The notes: generated by a model not told the origin, from the letters alone. A stretch of 64,000 nt of DNA from Salinigranum salinum (GCF_009176545.1 NZ_VTOJ01000002.1:62001-126000), one strand, 5' to 3'. Shown: positions 1-8,403, counted from the first letter of the stretch. Made by a program: numbers and translations.

Positions 1-85
1 TCACGGTCTCCCGTTGACGAGACACGCACACGATAATAATCGTTGAGGTAGGGGAGGATGCCCCCGCCGTTGAGCGTCCTCGTCC

Positions 86-166
86 CCGAACGGGACGGTG
101 ATCGACTCCTCACCGGACGGGACAGCGGCCGGCTCGTCTCCGGACGGGACGGTGCTTATATCGCAC
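86..166. repeat. Three 27-nt degenerate tandem repeats before the permease gene
   Basis: Units begin at 86, 113 and 140, exactly 27 nt apart. Each opens with CCGRACGGGACRG; the rest of each unit diverges. The third unit contains the A/T box (TTATAT, 156-161) that serves the permease gene starting at 187. No gene is supported in 1-186. The period is a multiple of three, so the repeat could be a relic of coding DNA or a repeated regulatory element. Confidence 0.6.
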
Positions 167-186
167 CGGCTCCCTTCGACCCCGAC

Positions 187-1602
187 ATGGCCCGTGGGCG
201 ACGTCGACTGTCGGGGCTCCACGCGCTGTCGGTCGTGGCCGGCGTCTTGCTCGGTGCGGGTGCGCTGTTCGTCCCCAAGCGGGTAGAGAACCTCGCCGGA
301 CCGGCGACCCCGATCCCGTTTCTGGTCGCCGTCGCCGGTGGCCTCGCGTTGAGCGTCGGCTACGCGGTGTTCCTCTCGGGACCGCTCGGTGACGACGGCG
401 GCGGGGCGTACCGCCACCTCTCGCGGGCGTGGCGCTCGCGGACGCTCGGCTTCCTGCTGATCTGGCCGAAGCCTGCCGCGTACACCGCCCTCCTCGCGCT
501 CCTCGCGCAGTACCTCGCCGGCGTCGTCCCGCTCTCGCTCGGGGGGTCCGACGACGCGCTCGCGCTCGCCGTACTCGGGCTCCTCTTCGTGATCCACCTC
601 GCCGGTCCGTCGGTCGTCGGCTGGCTCGGCGTCGTTCTCTCCGGCGGTTTCACGCTGTTCCTCGTCGCGCTGCTCCTCCCGAGTGTCACCGCTATCGCCC
701 CCGGTAACTTCGTCCCGCTCTTCCCCACGCCGCCGCTGCAAGAGCAGCCGGTGCGGTCGCTGGGCCGGGCGACGCTCGTCGTGCTCTTCGGGTTCGTCGG
801 CTTCGACGCCGTCGCGGGGCTGGCCGGCGAGGTCCGCGAGCCCACGCGGACGCTCCCCCGCGCGCTCCTCTCGGGCGTCGTCGGCGCGGGCCTGCTCGCG
901 ACCGCGCTGGCGTTCGTCGCCCTCGGCGTCATCCCCTGGACGCGGCTCGTCTTCGCCGGCGCACCGTTCGTCGACGCGGCCGCCTCCGCGCTCGGGATCG
1001 ACGTGGGCGTGCTCTTTCTCCCTGGCGTCACGCTCGGCACGCTCGCCGCGCTCGTCGCGCTCTCGTGGGCACCCACCCGGACGCTGGCCGGTCTCGGCGA
1101 ACTCGTCCCGCCGCTGGCCCACACGAACCGCTTCGGCGCGCCGGACGTCGCGACCGCCGCCGTCTTCGGCGTCGCCGCCGCGCTCGTCTTCGCCGACGCC
1201 GTCTTCGTCGGGCTCTTCCTCGTCGTCCCCGGTCTGCTCGTCCTCTACGTCGCCCACGGGCTGACGACGGCCGTCCTCCCGGCGCTCAACCCGGAGCTGT
1301 ACGCCGCGAGCGAGTTCCGCCCGTCGCCGCGGCTCCTGGCGCTCGCGGGGTTCTCTGGAAGTGGGCTCGCGGCCCTGTTGCTCTGGCAGGCGCTGACGCT
1401 CGATCCGGCAGTCGTCCTCGGATACACCCGCGTCGGCCCCGCGGTGACCGGCACGGCGGCCGACCCGCTCGTGCGACAGCCGCTACAGAGCGCGGTGCCG
1501 GCGCTCGTCGGCTGGGAGACGGTCGGTGTGGTCGTCTACGTCACCGCCCGCGACTACCGCGAGGAGATCGGTGTGGAGCTGGAGCCGCTGACGCGGTTTT
1601 GA
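187..1602 (+). CDS. APC-family amino-acid permease-like membrane protein
   Basis: A 471-aa hydrophobic protein with about twelve predicted membrane helices from residue ~10 to ~460. It resembles the amino acid-polyamine-organocation (APC) superfamily; the segment GFVGFDAVAGLAGEVREPTR (about residues 200-219) is the typical E-x-x-x-P-x-R/T region after helix 6. It would import amino acids or related solutes across the cytoplasmic membrane; the substrate cannot be read from sequence. The ATG at 187 was chosen over an in-frame ATG at 58 because a TTATAT box at 156-161 lies 28 nt upstream, which implies a leaderless mRNA. The upstream extension lies in a repetitive promoter region. Confidence 0.8.
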   Translation: MARGRRRLSGLHALSVVAGVLLGAGALFVPKRVENLAGPATPIPFLVAVAGGLALSVGYAVFLSGPLGDDGGGAYRHLSRAWRSRTLGFLLIWPKPAAYTALLALLAQYLAGVVPLSLGGSDDALALAVLGLLFVIHLAGPSVVGWLGVVLSGGFTLFLVALLLPSVTAIAPGNFVPLFPTPPLQEQPVRSLGRATLVVLFGFVGFDAVAGLAGEVREPTRTLPRALLSGVVGAGLLATALAFVALGVIPWTRLVFAGAPFVDAAASALGIDVGVLFLPGVTLGTLAALVALSWAPTRTLAGLGELVPPLAHTNRFGAPDVATAAVFGVAAALVFADAVFVGLFLVVPGLLVLYVAHGLTTAVLPALNPELYAASEFRPSPRLLALAGFSGSGLAALLLWQALTLDPAVVLGYTRVGPAVTGTAADPLVRQPLQSAVPALVGWETVGVVVYVTARDYREEIGVELEPLTRF

Positions 1603-1739
1603 CGCCCTCTCCGGGGTGCTGTCCCCCGACCGACGGGATGGTCCCACCGATCCGGTACGGACGAGACACCGCGCGGCGACGGACTGCACCGGGAGGAAGA
1701 CCGAAACTCACAATCACTCGGGGCCCTTCGACCCCGAAG

Positions 1740-2675
1740 ATGGAACGCGAGTCCGCGACGCTCGAAACCGGTGCGATCCCGCGCTCCGACGTGGGTCCGT
1801 TCGACCTGCAGGCGACCCTCGAGAGCGGGCAGTCGTACCTCTGGGACCGCCCCGACGGCAGGATGTACGACTCGCTTTCCGCCCACGGCGGCGACGCGTG
1901 GTACGAGACGGTGGTCCCCCCGATCGACGGCGTCTCGGACGAACAGGTGGTCGTTCGGGTCCGCCAGTGTGACGACGCCATCGAGTGGGAGGCGACGACC
2001 GACCCCGTGCCCCTCCTGACCCACCTCCTCCGCCTCGACGACGACCTCGACGCGATCCTCGACGCCACGCCCGACCTCCCTCTGCTCGAGCGAGCGTACG
2101 ACCGCTACCGGGGGATGCGGCTCGTCCGCGACCCACCGTTCGCCTGCCTGATCTCGTTCATCTGCTCGGCGCAGATGCGCGTCGCGCGGATCCACGAGAT
2201 GCAGCGACGGCTCGCACACGACTACGGCGAGACGGTTTCGGTCGACGGTCGACAGTACCACGCGTTCCCCACGCCCGACCAGCTCGCGGCGGCGACAGAA
2301 TCCGCCCTCCGCGAACTGAAGCTCGGCTACCGCGCGCCGTACGTCCAGCGGACGGCCGAGATGGTCGCCGACGGCGAGGCCCACCCGGCGAGGGCGGCGG
2401 ACCTCGACTACGAGGCGGCTCGCGACTACCTCACCCAGTTCGTCGGTGTCGGCGACAAGGTGGCCGACTGCGTGTTGCTGTTCTCGCTCGGCTTCCTCGA
2501 GGCGGTGCCGCTCGACACGTGGATCCAGACGGCGATCGCCGACCACTACCCCGACTGCGACCGTGGCTCCTACCGGGAGACGTCGCGGGCCATCCGCGAG
2601 CAGTTCGGCGGCGCGTACGCGGGCTACGCGCAGACGTACGTCTTCTACTACCTCCGGGCGGGCGGAGCGGCGTAG
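1740..2675 (+). CDS. ogg: 8-oxoguanine DNA glycosylase, OGG1 type (HhH-GPD)
   Basis: A 311-aa base-excision-repair enzyme that removes 8-oxoguanine and nicks the abasic site. The N-terminal OGG domain (residues ~1-110) is followed by the HhH-GPD core. The hairpin and catalytic segment VGVGDKVADCVLLFSLGF carries Lys240, and LDTW carries Asp259. The 19-residue spacing equals that of human OGG1 Lys249/Asp268, so both catalytic residues are in place. The ATG at 1740 begins the conserved N-terminal domain; upstream in-frame sequence overlaps the permease gene and is not OGG-like. It follows the permease by 137 nt on the same strand, apparently as its own unit. Confidence 0.93.
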   Translation: MERESATLETGAIPRSDVGPFDLQATLESGQSYLWDRPDGRMYDSLSAHGGDAWYETVVPPIDGVSDEQVVVRVRQCDDAIEWEATTDPVPLLTHLLRLDDDLDAILDATPDLPLLERAYDRYRGMRLVRDPPFACLISFICSAQMRVARIHEMQRRLAHDYGETVSVDGRQYHAFPTPDQLAAATESALRELKLGYRAPYVQRTAEMVADGEAHPARAADLDYEAARDYLTQFVGVGDKVADCVLLFSLGFLEAVPLDTWIQTAIADHYPDCDRGSYRETSRAIREQFGGAYAGYAQTYVFYYLRAGGAA

Positions 2676-2818
2676 CGCCGATCCCGACGACGGGCACGCT
2701 TCGTCGGGCCCCGTCGACTCGTGTTCGCTCCGTGACCGCCACGACGCAGCCGAATCGGCCCGAATCGGCGCGTCCCCCCGGGAGAACCTTCTTGAAGACG
2801 GAGCGACATCTATCGCAT

Positions 2819-3289
2819 ATGGATTGCAGAGTCGTCGTCGAGGCCGCGGTTCCCGTGTACGACGTCGAGACGGAAGATGAGGCGATCCGTATCGCCATCT
2901 CGAAGACCGGCGACATGTTGAACCCCGACCTCAACTACGTCGAGATCGAGATGGGGTCGCGCACGTCGCCGTCGGGTGAGGAACTCCCCCCGGCGTTCAT
3001 CGCCGCCGACGAGGCGCTCGTCGCCCTCGAACTGGAGATGCGCGTATTCAACGTCGAGCGCGAGGAGCACGCCGCGCGCATCGCCCGTAAGGAGATCGGG
3101 ACGCGACTCCAGAACATCCCGCTGAAAGTGCTGGTCGTCGAACCGACCACCGACGAGGACGACGACGCCGCGACCGGATCCGCCGACGAAGACGAGCCGC
3201 CGTCGGTCGACGAGGCCACCGAGGCCAACGAGGCCAACGAGGACGACGACCTCATTCCGGAGTTCGAGGACCTCGTCGAGGACGGCTGA
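2819..3289 (+). CDS. UPF0212 (DUF555) protein with zinc-knuckle cysteines replaced
   Basis: A 156-aa protein matching the archaeal UPF0212 family from residue 1 (CRVVVEAAVPVYDVE, then EAIRIAISKTGDMLNPDLNY). Function is unknown. As I recall the family, a CPxCG knuckle precedes the EL..AFIAADEALVALELEM segment; here that position reads TSPSGEEL, both cysteines replaced by serine. The C-terminal ~45 residues are an Asp/Glu-rich tail. A CTTCTTGAAG A/T-richer stretch near 2786-2796 lies about 28 nt before the ATG, consistent with a leaderless transcript. Family assignment is firm; the consequence of the lost knuckle is inferred. Confidence 0.88.
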   Translation: MDCRVVVEAAVPVYDVETEDEAIRIAISKTGDMLNPDLNYVEIEMGSRTSPSGEELPPAFIAADEALVALELEMRVFNVEREEHAARIARKEIGTRLQNIPLKVLVVEPTTDEDDDAATGSADEDEPPSVDEATEANEANEDDDLIPEFEDLVEDG

Positions 3290-3546
3290 CCCCACCGGCG
3301 TCGCCGCCCGCGTCGGCCGTCTCGACGAGAGGGTTCCGACGCCGGGCCGTCTCCCGTGCTCCCGACTCCCGTCCGCCGCTCCGTCGCGTTCGCTCTCCAG
3401 TCGACCGGTGTCTGTCGTGATCTCGAACCGAGGCGAGTCGAACGCCGAGCGCCGCACGACGCGGTGGCTCACGCGGGACTGTCGCACTCACGTCGTGTGC
3501 GTCGCTACACGCCGCTGGTCGAGTCGCAGGGCCTACGAGAAGTAGT

Positions 3547-3783
3547 TCAGTCGGCCTTGGGTGCCACAGGATCGGCTTCGGCTTCTTCCATCGCCGTCGT
3601 GATTCCGTTCGCGATCTCGAACACGGCGGCCTTGTGATCGGTCTTCGACCGGTGGATGGATGTCGGACGGACGCCCATCGACTCGTACCCGGACATCTCG
3701 AGTTCGTCGTCTTCCCACGCTTCCATCTGCGCACGTACTTCTGACAGCAGACCGTGCAGGTGAATGAGCTCCTGTTTCTTCAT
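3547..3783 (-). CDS. UPF0058 family protein
   Basis: A 78-aa protein beginning MKKQELIHLHGLL and containing GVRPTSIHRSKTDHKAAVF, the signature of the haloarchaeal UPF0058 family. Function is unknown; the conserved His/Asp/Lys residues could bind a metal or nucleic acid. An upstream in-frame GTG at 3795 exists. The ATG at 3783 is preferred because the A/T box (TTATATTATT, 3811-3820) is centred 32 nt upstream, too close to the GTG. The gene is convergent with UPF0212, with 257 nt between in which I see nothing coding. It is divergent from the aIF2 beta gene. Confidence 0.88.
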   Translation of the reverse strand: MKKQELIHLHGLLSEVRAQMEAWEDDELEMSGYESMGVRPTSIHRSKTDHKAAVFEIANGITTAMEEAEADPVAPKAD

Positions 3784-3953
3784 GAGCACGCCCACCTTGC
3801 AACCGGAGGATTATATTATTATCTTGAGTCGCGTTAACATACAGTCGGCGTCGACCGTTAACACGACTGTCCGGAACCGTTAAAGAAACCCGCTGACACG
3901 TCTTCCGTCCCGTGTTCGTGAACGTTTTGTCGATCGCCCCCTCTCACCCCCGT

Positions 3954-4361
3954 ATGGACTACGATGACGCACTCAACCGCGGCCTCGATCGGGCACCCGA
4001 CATCGAGGACGGCGGCTCTCGCTACGAGATCCCCGACCCGGAGGTCCGTCCGGAGGGGAACGTCACCGTCTACGAGAACTTCCAGGAGACGCTCGACCGT
4101 CTCGACCGTGACGAGCGCCACGTGCTGAAGTTCTTCCAGTCCGAACTGGGCACCGCCGCGAAGATCGACGAGAAGGGTCGCGCCCGCTTCACCGGCGAGT
4201 TCAAGCAGTCACGGATCCGGCGGGCGCTCGAGGCGTACGTCGACGGGTTCGTCACCTGTTCGGAGTGCGATCTCCCCGATACGCGACTCGTCACCGAGAA
4301 CGGGACGACGGTGCTCAAATGCGACGCGTGCGGGGCGCTGTCGGCGGTGCCGGACGTCTGA
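3954..4361 (+). CDS. eif2b: Translation initiation factor aIF2 subunit beta
   Basis: A 135-aa beta subunit of the heterotrimeric initiation factor that carries Met-tRNAi to the small ribosomal subunit. The N-terminal helix region (residues ~1-35) is followed by the alpha-beta domain (LKFFQSELGTAAKIDEKGR) and a C-terminal zinc ribbon with Cys102, Cys105, Cys123 and Cys126. Length is normal for archaeal aIF2 beta. The box AACGTTTTGT near 3918-3927 lies ~30 nt upstream, so the transcript is probably leaderless. It sits between UPF0058 and a small zinc protein in a translation/transcription neighbourhood that also includes tfb. Confidence 0.95.
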   Translation: MDYDDALNRGLDRAPDIEDGGSRYEIPDPEVRPEGNVTVYENFQETLDRLDRDERHVLKFFQSELGTAAKIDEKGRARFTGEFKQSRIRRALEAYVDGFVTCSECDLPDTRLVTENGTTVLKCDACGALSAVPDV

Positions 4362-4370
4362 TCGGGCGCG

Positions 4371-4550
4371 CTACTGTAGCTGTTTCAGCGTGTTCAGGTC
4401 GTGTTCGGTCCGCATGAACTCCGCGAGGCGTCGTGTGGCGTGACAGCCGGGACAGGAGAAGTTGTTCCGCGGACCGGGCAGGTCGGCCGGCTTCGTCTCC
4501 CAGCCCTTCTTGCACTCCGGACACAACAGCCGAACGAAGGCCTCGACCAT
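4371..4550 (-). CDS. Small two-CxxC zinc-ribbon protein
   Basis: A 59-aa protein with CPECKKGW and, about 23 residues later, CPGCHATRR: two CPxC knuckles that would bind one zinc ion. It belongs to the class of very small haloarchaeal zinc proteins; specific function unknown. A GTG at 4565 would add five residues. The ATG at 4550 is preferred because CTTTATCC (minus strand, about 4575-4582) is centred 28 nt upstream. It is convergent with aIF2 beta, whose stop is only 9 nt away. Confidence 0.85.
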   Translation of the reverse strand: MVEAFVRLLCPECKKGWETKPADLPGPRNNFSCPGCHATRRLAEFMRTEHDLNTLKQLQ

Positions 4551-4620
4551 GGGTTCGTATGTCACAGTACGGGTGGATAAAGGTTGTGTGGAGCCGGGCG
4601 ACGACTCGTAGTCGGCTCTC

Positions 4621-5604
4621 TCAGGCGAGGACGCCGCTGTCCTCGGCCTCGAGGAGTTCCTTGTAGCGGTTGCGGATCGTCACTTCGGAGATGTTCGCCA
4701 CCTCGGAGACCTCCGACTGGGTCACCTTCTCGTTGGTGAGGAGCGCGGCGGCGTACACCGCGGCGGCGGCGAGGCCGACGGGCGACTTGCCCGAGTGGAT
4801 CCCTTCCTCCTTGGCGTTGCGGAGGAGCTGGCGCGCCTGACGCTCGGCCTCGTCGGAGAGGTCGAGGTCGCTGGCGAAGCGCGGGACGTACTGCTCGGGA
4901 TCGGCGGGCTGGATCTCGAGCTTGAGCTCGCGGACGATGTAGCGGTACGTCCGGGTGAGCTCCATCTTGTCGACGCGGGAGACCACCTCGATCTCGTCGA
5001 GCGACCGGGGAGTCCCGGCCTGGCGGGCGGCGGCGTACAGCGCCGCGGTGGCGACGCCCTCGATCGAGCGGCCGGGCAGCAGATCCTCGCTCAGCGCACG
5101 GCGGTAGATGACAGAGGCGGTCTCGCGGACCGTCTCCGGGAGGCCCAGCGCCGAGGCCATGCGGTCGATCTCGCCGAGCGCCTGCTTGAGGTTGCGCTCC
5201 TTCGAGTCTCTCGTTCGGAAGCGCTCGTTCCACGTGCGGAGGCGCTGCATCTGCTCGCGCTGACGCGACGACAGCGAGTTACCGTAGGCGTCCTTGTTCT
5301 GCCAGCCGATGTTCGTCGACAGCCCACGGTCGTGCATCATGTTCGTCGTGGGTGCGCCCACGCGGGACTTCTGGTCCTTCTCGCGCGAGTCGAACGCGCG
5401 CCACTCTGGGCCGTGGTCGATGTTCGTATCCTCGACGACGAGGCCGCAGTCCTCGCAGACCGTCTCGCCGTCGTCGGCGCGGAGGGCTCCCCCGCACTCG
5501 GGGCAGACCTGCACCTCTTCGGCTGTCTGTTCGTCCTCGCGTGCGGTCACGTCGAGGTCGGTCTCGTGGTTCGGGTTGAAGGTTCGGAGTTTCGTGTCGC
5601 TCAT
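4621..5604 (-). CDS. tfb: Transcription initiation factor IIB (TFB)
   Basis: A 327-aa general transcription factor that binds the TBP-TATA complex and recruits RNA polymerase. The N-terminal zinc ribbon has Cys34, Cys37, Cys50 and Cys53, followed by the B-finger/linker (RAFDSREKDQKSRVGAP) and two cyclin-like repeats (about 125-215 and 220-315). The recognition helix near the end reads SEVSEVANISEVTIRNRYKE. Full length. Haloarchaea carry several TFB paralogues; which one this is cannot be told here. The strong TATA at 5694-5702 lies ~94 nt upstream of the start, so unlike its neighbours this gene probably has a leader of about 65-70 nt. Confidence 0.95.
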   Translation of the reverse strand: MSDTKLRTFNPNHETDLDVTAREDEQTAEEVQVCPECGGALRADDGETVCEDCGLVVEDTNIDHGPEWRAFDSREKDQKSRVGAPTTNMMHDRGLSTNIGWQNKDAYGNSLSSRQREQMQRLRTWNERFRTRDSKERNLKQALGEIDRMASALGLPETVRETASVIYRRALSEDLLPGRSIEGVATAALYAAARQAGTPRSLDEIEVVSRVDKMELTRTYRYIVRELKLEIQPADPEQYVPRFASDLDLSDEAERQARQLLRNAKEEGIHSGKSPVGLAAAAVYAAALLTNEKVTQSEVSEVANISEVTIRNRYKELLEAEDSGVLA

Positions 5605-5995
5605 GATGGGGTTGGTGATGGGACGTGCTCGACCGGAGGTGAGATAGATCGTGATCCGGGGGCCGTCTCCTTACCAGTAGTAAGTGCGAAAAGTATATAA
5701 ATGTTTTGCTTGTGTGCGTGGTCGAAACCGAATCACGGCGTCGGATCACTGGGGTATTGTACGGTGTCCGCATCTGTCGGGCCGAAGCGGAAGCGCATTA
5801 ATATGTGTTTCGCCGACCGGGGAACCCGGGTTTGCGGGTCGATCGGCACGGAGCCGACAGCGGTTTCGGGGTGGTGCCTCCGATGCGCTTCCATCTCTGT
5901 CTTCGTCCAGTGTCCTAAAGAGAATTTGCCGAACTCTCACCCAAATTCCCCCGGTTTCGTCGGCGGGCCGGACCGTGGGACGGCCCAGTCGTCGT
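5605..5995. other. Intergenic region with tfb promoter
   Basis: There are 391 nt without a supported gene between tfb and corA. The region holds a TATATAAAT box (5694-5702) readable on both strands and an imperfect palindrome TTACCAGTAGTAA (5671-5683) at the predicted tfb start of transcription. A second A/T patch (CATTAATATGTG) lies near 5798-5809. A short open frame on the plus strand has no family resemblance and no well-placed promoter. Confidence 0.5.
5694..5702 (-). promoter_or_regulatory. TATA box, probable tfb promoter
   Basis: ATTTATATA on the minus strand matches the archaeal TATA consensus. Transcription would start near 5672, giving tfb a 5' leader of about 65-70 nt. The element is nearly symmetrical and could also fire rightward, but no convincing gene follows on the plus strand. 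Confidence 0.6.
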
Positions 5996-6976
5996 TCACA
6001 ACCAGTCCTGCTGTCTGAAGTACACGAGCAGGACGACCGTGATCGAGGCCATCCCGAGCACGAGCCCGGGGTAGCCGAACCGCCAGCCGAGTTCGGGCAT
6101 GTTGTACGGGCCGCCCGAGAAGTTCATGCCGTAGATGCCGACGACGAACGTGAGCGGGAGGATGAGGGTCGCGACGACCGTGAGGGTCTTCATCACCTCG
6201 TTCGTCGACTGCGACAGCGAGTTGAGGTAGATGTCCCGTGCACCCCGGGCGAGATCCCGGTACGTCTCCGTGAGGTCGACGAGCTGGACGAGGTGGTCGT
6301 ACACGTCGCGGTAGTACTTCTCGGTCGGCTCGCGGATGTAGTCAGGGTCGCCGCGAGCGAGGACCGCCGCGGCCTCACGCGTCGGCCACAGCACCTTCCG
6401 GACGGAGAGCAGGTCGCGTCGGACGGCGTTGAGCGAGACGAGCACGTCCTCGTTCGGTCCCGCGAGCACGCCGTCTTCGACCTCCTCGATGAGGGCCTCG
6501 GTCTCGTCGAGGACGGAAAAGTAGCCGTCGACGATGCGGTCGATGACGCGGTAGGCCGCGAAGTCGGGCCCGAGCCGGAGCACCCGCGCGTCCTCGGCCT
6601 CGACGACCTGCCACACCCGTTCGACGGCCTCGATCGCGTTCGTCGTCATCGTCACGAGCCAGTCGCGGCCGATGAACAGCCCGATCTGTTGCGTTCGGAG
6701 CTCCTCGCCGAACGTCGTCTCGCCACCTCTGAGTGTCGCGGTCTTCACGAGGACGAACGTGTGCGAGGAGAACTCCTCAGTCTTCGGCCGTACGTCGCGC
6801 TGGACGTCCTCGACCGAGAGCGGGTGGATGCCGAACACGGTCGCGACCCGGTCGAGTTCGGCCGACGAGGCGTCCGACGCCCGAACCCAGGTCGTCCCGT
6901 CGGCGTCGCGGGCCGCCTCGAGATCGTCGTATCTGGTGACGCCGTCGACCGTGTACACCACTGTCTGGACGGTCAT
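5996..6976 (-). CDS. corA: CorA-type magnesium/cobalt transporter
   Basis: A 326-aa member of the CorA family of divalent-cation channels. A large cytoplasmic N-terminal domain (about 1-260) ends in the long stalk helix. Two C-terminal membrane helices follow, and the first ends in the signature YGMNF (GMN, the ion filter), followed by GGPYNMPEL. Its ATG (6974-6976) overlaps the stop of an upstream 51-aa membrane protein gene as ATGA, so the two are probably translationally coupled. Longer in-frame upstream sequence is arginine-rich noise that overlaps this small gene. Substrate within Mg/Co/Ni is not resolved. Confidence 0.92.
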   Translation of the reverse strand: MTVQTVVYTVDGVTRYDDLEAARDADGTTWVRASDASSAELDRVATVFGIHPLSVEDVQRDVRPKTEEFSSHTFVLVKTATLRGGETTFGEELRTQQIGLFIGRDWLVTMTTNAIEAVERVWQVVEAEDARVLRLGPDFAAYRVIDRIVDGYFSVLDETEALIEEVEDGVLAGPNEDVLVSLNAVRRDLLSVRKVLWPTREAAAVLARGDPDYIREPTEKYYRDVYDHLVQLVDLTETYRDLARGARDIYLNSLSQSTNEVMKTLTVVATLILPLTFVVGIYGMNFSGGPYNMPELGWRFGYPGLVLGMASITVVLLVYFRQQDWL

Positions 6977-7128
6977 TTGAATCCACCCCCGACCGCGAAG
7001 AGCGTGAGCCCGACCATCACGCCCGCCACGCTGAATCCGCGACCCGGATACGGCGTGGTAACCCCGATCACGTAGCCGGAGAGTCCGGCGACGGTGAGCA
7101 CGACACCGGCCGCCTGCACGTGGTTCAT
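6973..7128 (-). CDS. 51-aa two-helix membrane protein coupled to corA
   Basis: It begins MNHVQAAGVVLTVAGLSGYV and ends with a TGA that overlaps the corA ATG by four bases (ATGA). Two hydrophobic segments (about residues 5-22 and 31-48) are separated by a short Pro/Gly loop. Unusually for this window, a purine-rich GGAGGT lies 7 nt before the ATG, a plausible Shine-Dalgarno site. I do not recognise a family. Position suggests a small accessory subunit or regulator of the CorA channel, which is inference. Confidence 0.7.
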   Translation of the reverse strand: MNHVQAAGVVLTVAGLSGYVIGVTTPYPGRGFSVAGVMVGLTLFAVGGGFK

Positions 7129-7178
7129 GGGAGCTACCTCCCGGGGTGAGCAAAAAAGCGTTGTCCGGATCGGATCGG

Positions 7179-7820
7179 TCAGGCGCTCGCCGGATGTTCG
7201 ATCGCGCGGAAGAGCGTCAGTATCTCCGACTCCTGGTCGAGCGCCTGCGGGTAGACGCCGACGCCGACGAGGAAGTCGTCGCCGTCACGGATTTTCCCCA
7301 CGTGGACGAAGACGTCGATCTCCCGCCCTTGCACCGTCGTGGTCGCGGCGTACTTCGTCACGGCCGTCTCCGTCCCACGGACGATCACCTGCCGGGAACT
7401 GACCCGTTCGACGTTCGAGAGCGAGCCGAACCGATCCGTGACGAGCCGGACGAGTTCGTCGTTCGAGTAGTCCCCGATGGGGTTGAACGTCTGTCCGGCG
7501 ATCTCGACGGCCGGCGTCGACACGACGCTGAACACGCCGAGTCGGGCAGTTCCCAGCAGGGGGATCGTGAGCGACTTCTCGTACGTCGTCACCTTCGAGA
7601 TCACCCGTACCGTCTGAGTGGCCCCGTCGGGACCGATCTCCCGGGTAGCGACGCTGTCGCGCGTCCCGTTCTTCTCGAAGCCGGTCTGTGACGCGGCCGC
7701 CTGGTCGACGTCTGCGGGTTCGGCCTCGAACGTCGTCGCGTCGTCGGAGAGAACCCCGAGGCAGCCGCTCGTCACGAGGAGGACGACCAGTGCGAGCGCG
7801 AGGACTGGCTGTCGTCTCAT
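7179..7820 (-). CDS. Haloarchaeal lipoprotein of unknown function
   Basis: A 213-aa secreted protein. Residues 1-19 form a signal peptide ending in a lipobox (LLVTSGCLG), so Cys20 is probably lipid-anchored to the outside of the membrane. The mature part is acidic at first, then beta-rich with recurring I/V-T patterns (TVRVISKVTTYEKSLTIPLLG, RQVIVRGTETAVTKYAATTT). No catalytic motif is apparent. It may belong to the haloarchaeal DUF6517-type lipoproteins; that match is from memory and tentative. CCCTTTTTCGAC at about 7842-7850 lies 26 nt upstream of the ATG. Confidence 0.75.
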   Translation of the reverse strand: MRRQPVLALALVVLLVTSGCLGVLSDDATTFEAEPADVDQAAASQTGFEKNGTRDSVATREIGPDGATQTVRVISKVTTYEKSLTIPLLGTARLGVFSVVSTPAVEIAGQTFNPIGDYSNDELVRLVTDRFGSLSNVERVSSRQVIVRGTETAVTKYAATTTVQGREIDVFVHVGKIRDGDDFLVGVGVYPQALDQESEILTLFRAIEHPASA

Positions 7821-7969
7821 CGGGAACGCTCGGGACGACAGTCGAAAAAGGGCGTCGACTCGGCGAGGCGACCCGGCAGTTCGTGTGGGGCGACGGTCCG
7901 GCGGCTCGTGTCACGTCGGTGCGGCGGCCGGTCCCCTCGTGTGAGACGACGGTCCGTCCGATCGACCCC

Positions 7970-8371
7970 TTACGACGAGTCCTCGATCCCCCGCTGTCGC
8001 TTCCGACGCTCGTTCTCCCGTCCGACGACGCGCCCGCTGTACAGGTAGTAGGCGGGAGCGACCAGCGGGAAGACGACCGTCGCGCCGAACCAGAGGTGCC
8101 GGGAGTGCCCCCACTCGATCCCCTGTCTGCGGATGGACTTGATGTCCAGTCGGACGAGCCACGCGAGCGCTAGGTGTGAGACGAGGACGACCCACGGAAT
8201 AGTCGCCGCGGCCTGGCTGAACAGCGACAGCACGAACAGGATGGCCAGGCCGATCCCCCAGACGACGACGATGACAGGTCGGTACCGCGGGTTCACCCTC
8301 GGCTGTCGCTGTTGCCGTTCCTCCTCCGTGCGGCCGCGACTGTACTCGTCGCCGGTCGTGTTCGCGCTCAC
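7970..8371 (-). CDS. Small membrane protein with charged ends
   Basis: A 133-aa protein of unknown family. A charged N-terminus (about 1-30) is followed by two adjacent hydrophobic segments (VIVVVWGIGLAILFVLSLFS; IPWVVLVSHLALAWLV), a basic loop, a third helix (LWFGATVVFPLVAPAYYLYS) and a basic tail. The start is GTG at 8369-8371; the box GCTTTTCCC on the minus strand (8395-8402) sits 26-28 nt upstream and supports it. The 148 nt between this gene and the lipoprotein carry no signal I can name. Confidence 0.65.
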   Translation of the reverse strand: MSANTTGDEYSRGRTEEERQQRQPRVNPRYRPVIVVVWGIGLAILFVLSLFSQAAATIPWVVLVSHLALAWLVRLDIKSIRRQGIEWGHSRHLWFGATVVFPLVAPAYYLYSGRVVGRENERRKRQRGIEDSS

Positions 8372-8403
8372 GGGCGTACCGAGATGCTCAGGTGGGAAAA
8401 GCG

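Noticed and set aside
1..1257. Long open frame on the minus strand opposite the permease
   Set aside because: Its product is a monotonous Arg/Glu/Asp string, the usual antisense image of a GC-rich gene. The plus strand holds a clear membrane protein.
5701..6018. Plus-strand frame after the tfb TATA box
   Set aside because: It has no homology and its start lies inside the TATA element.
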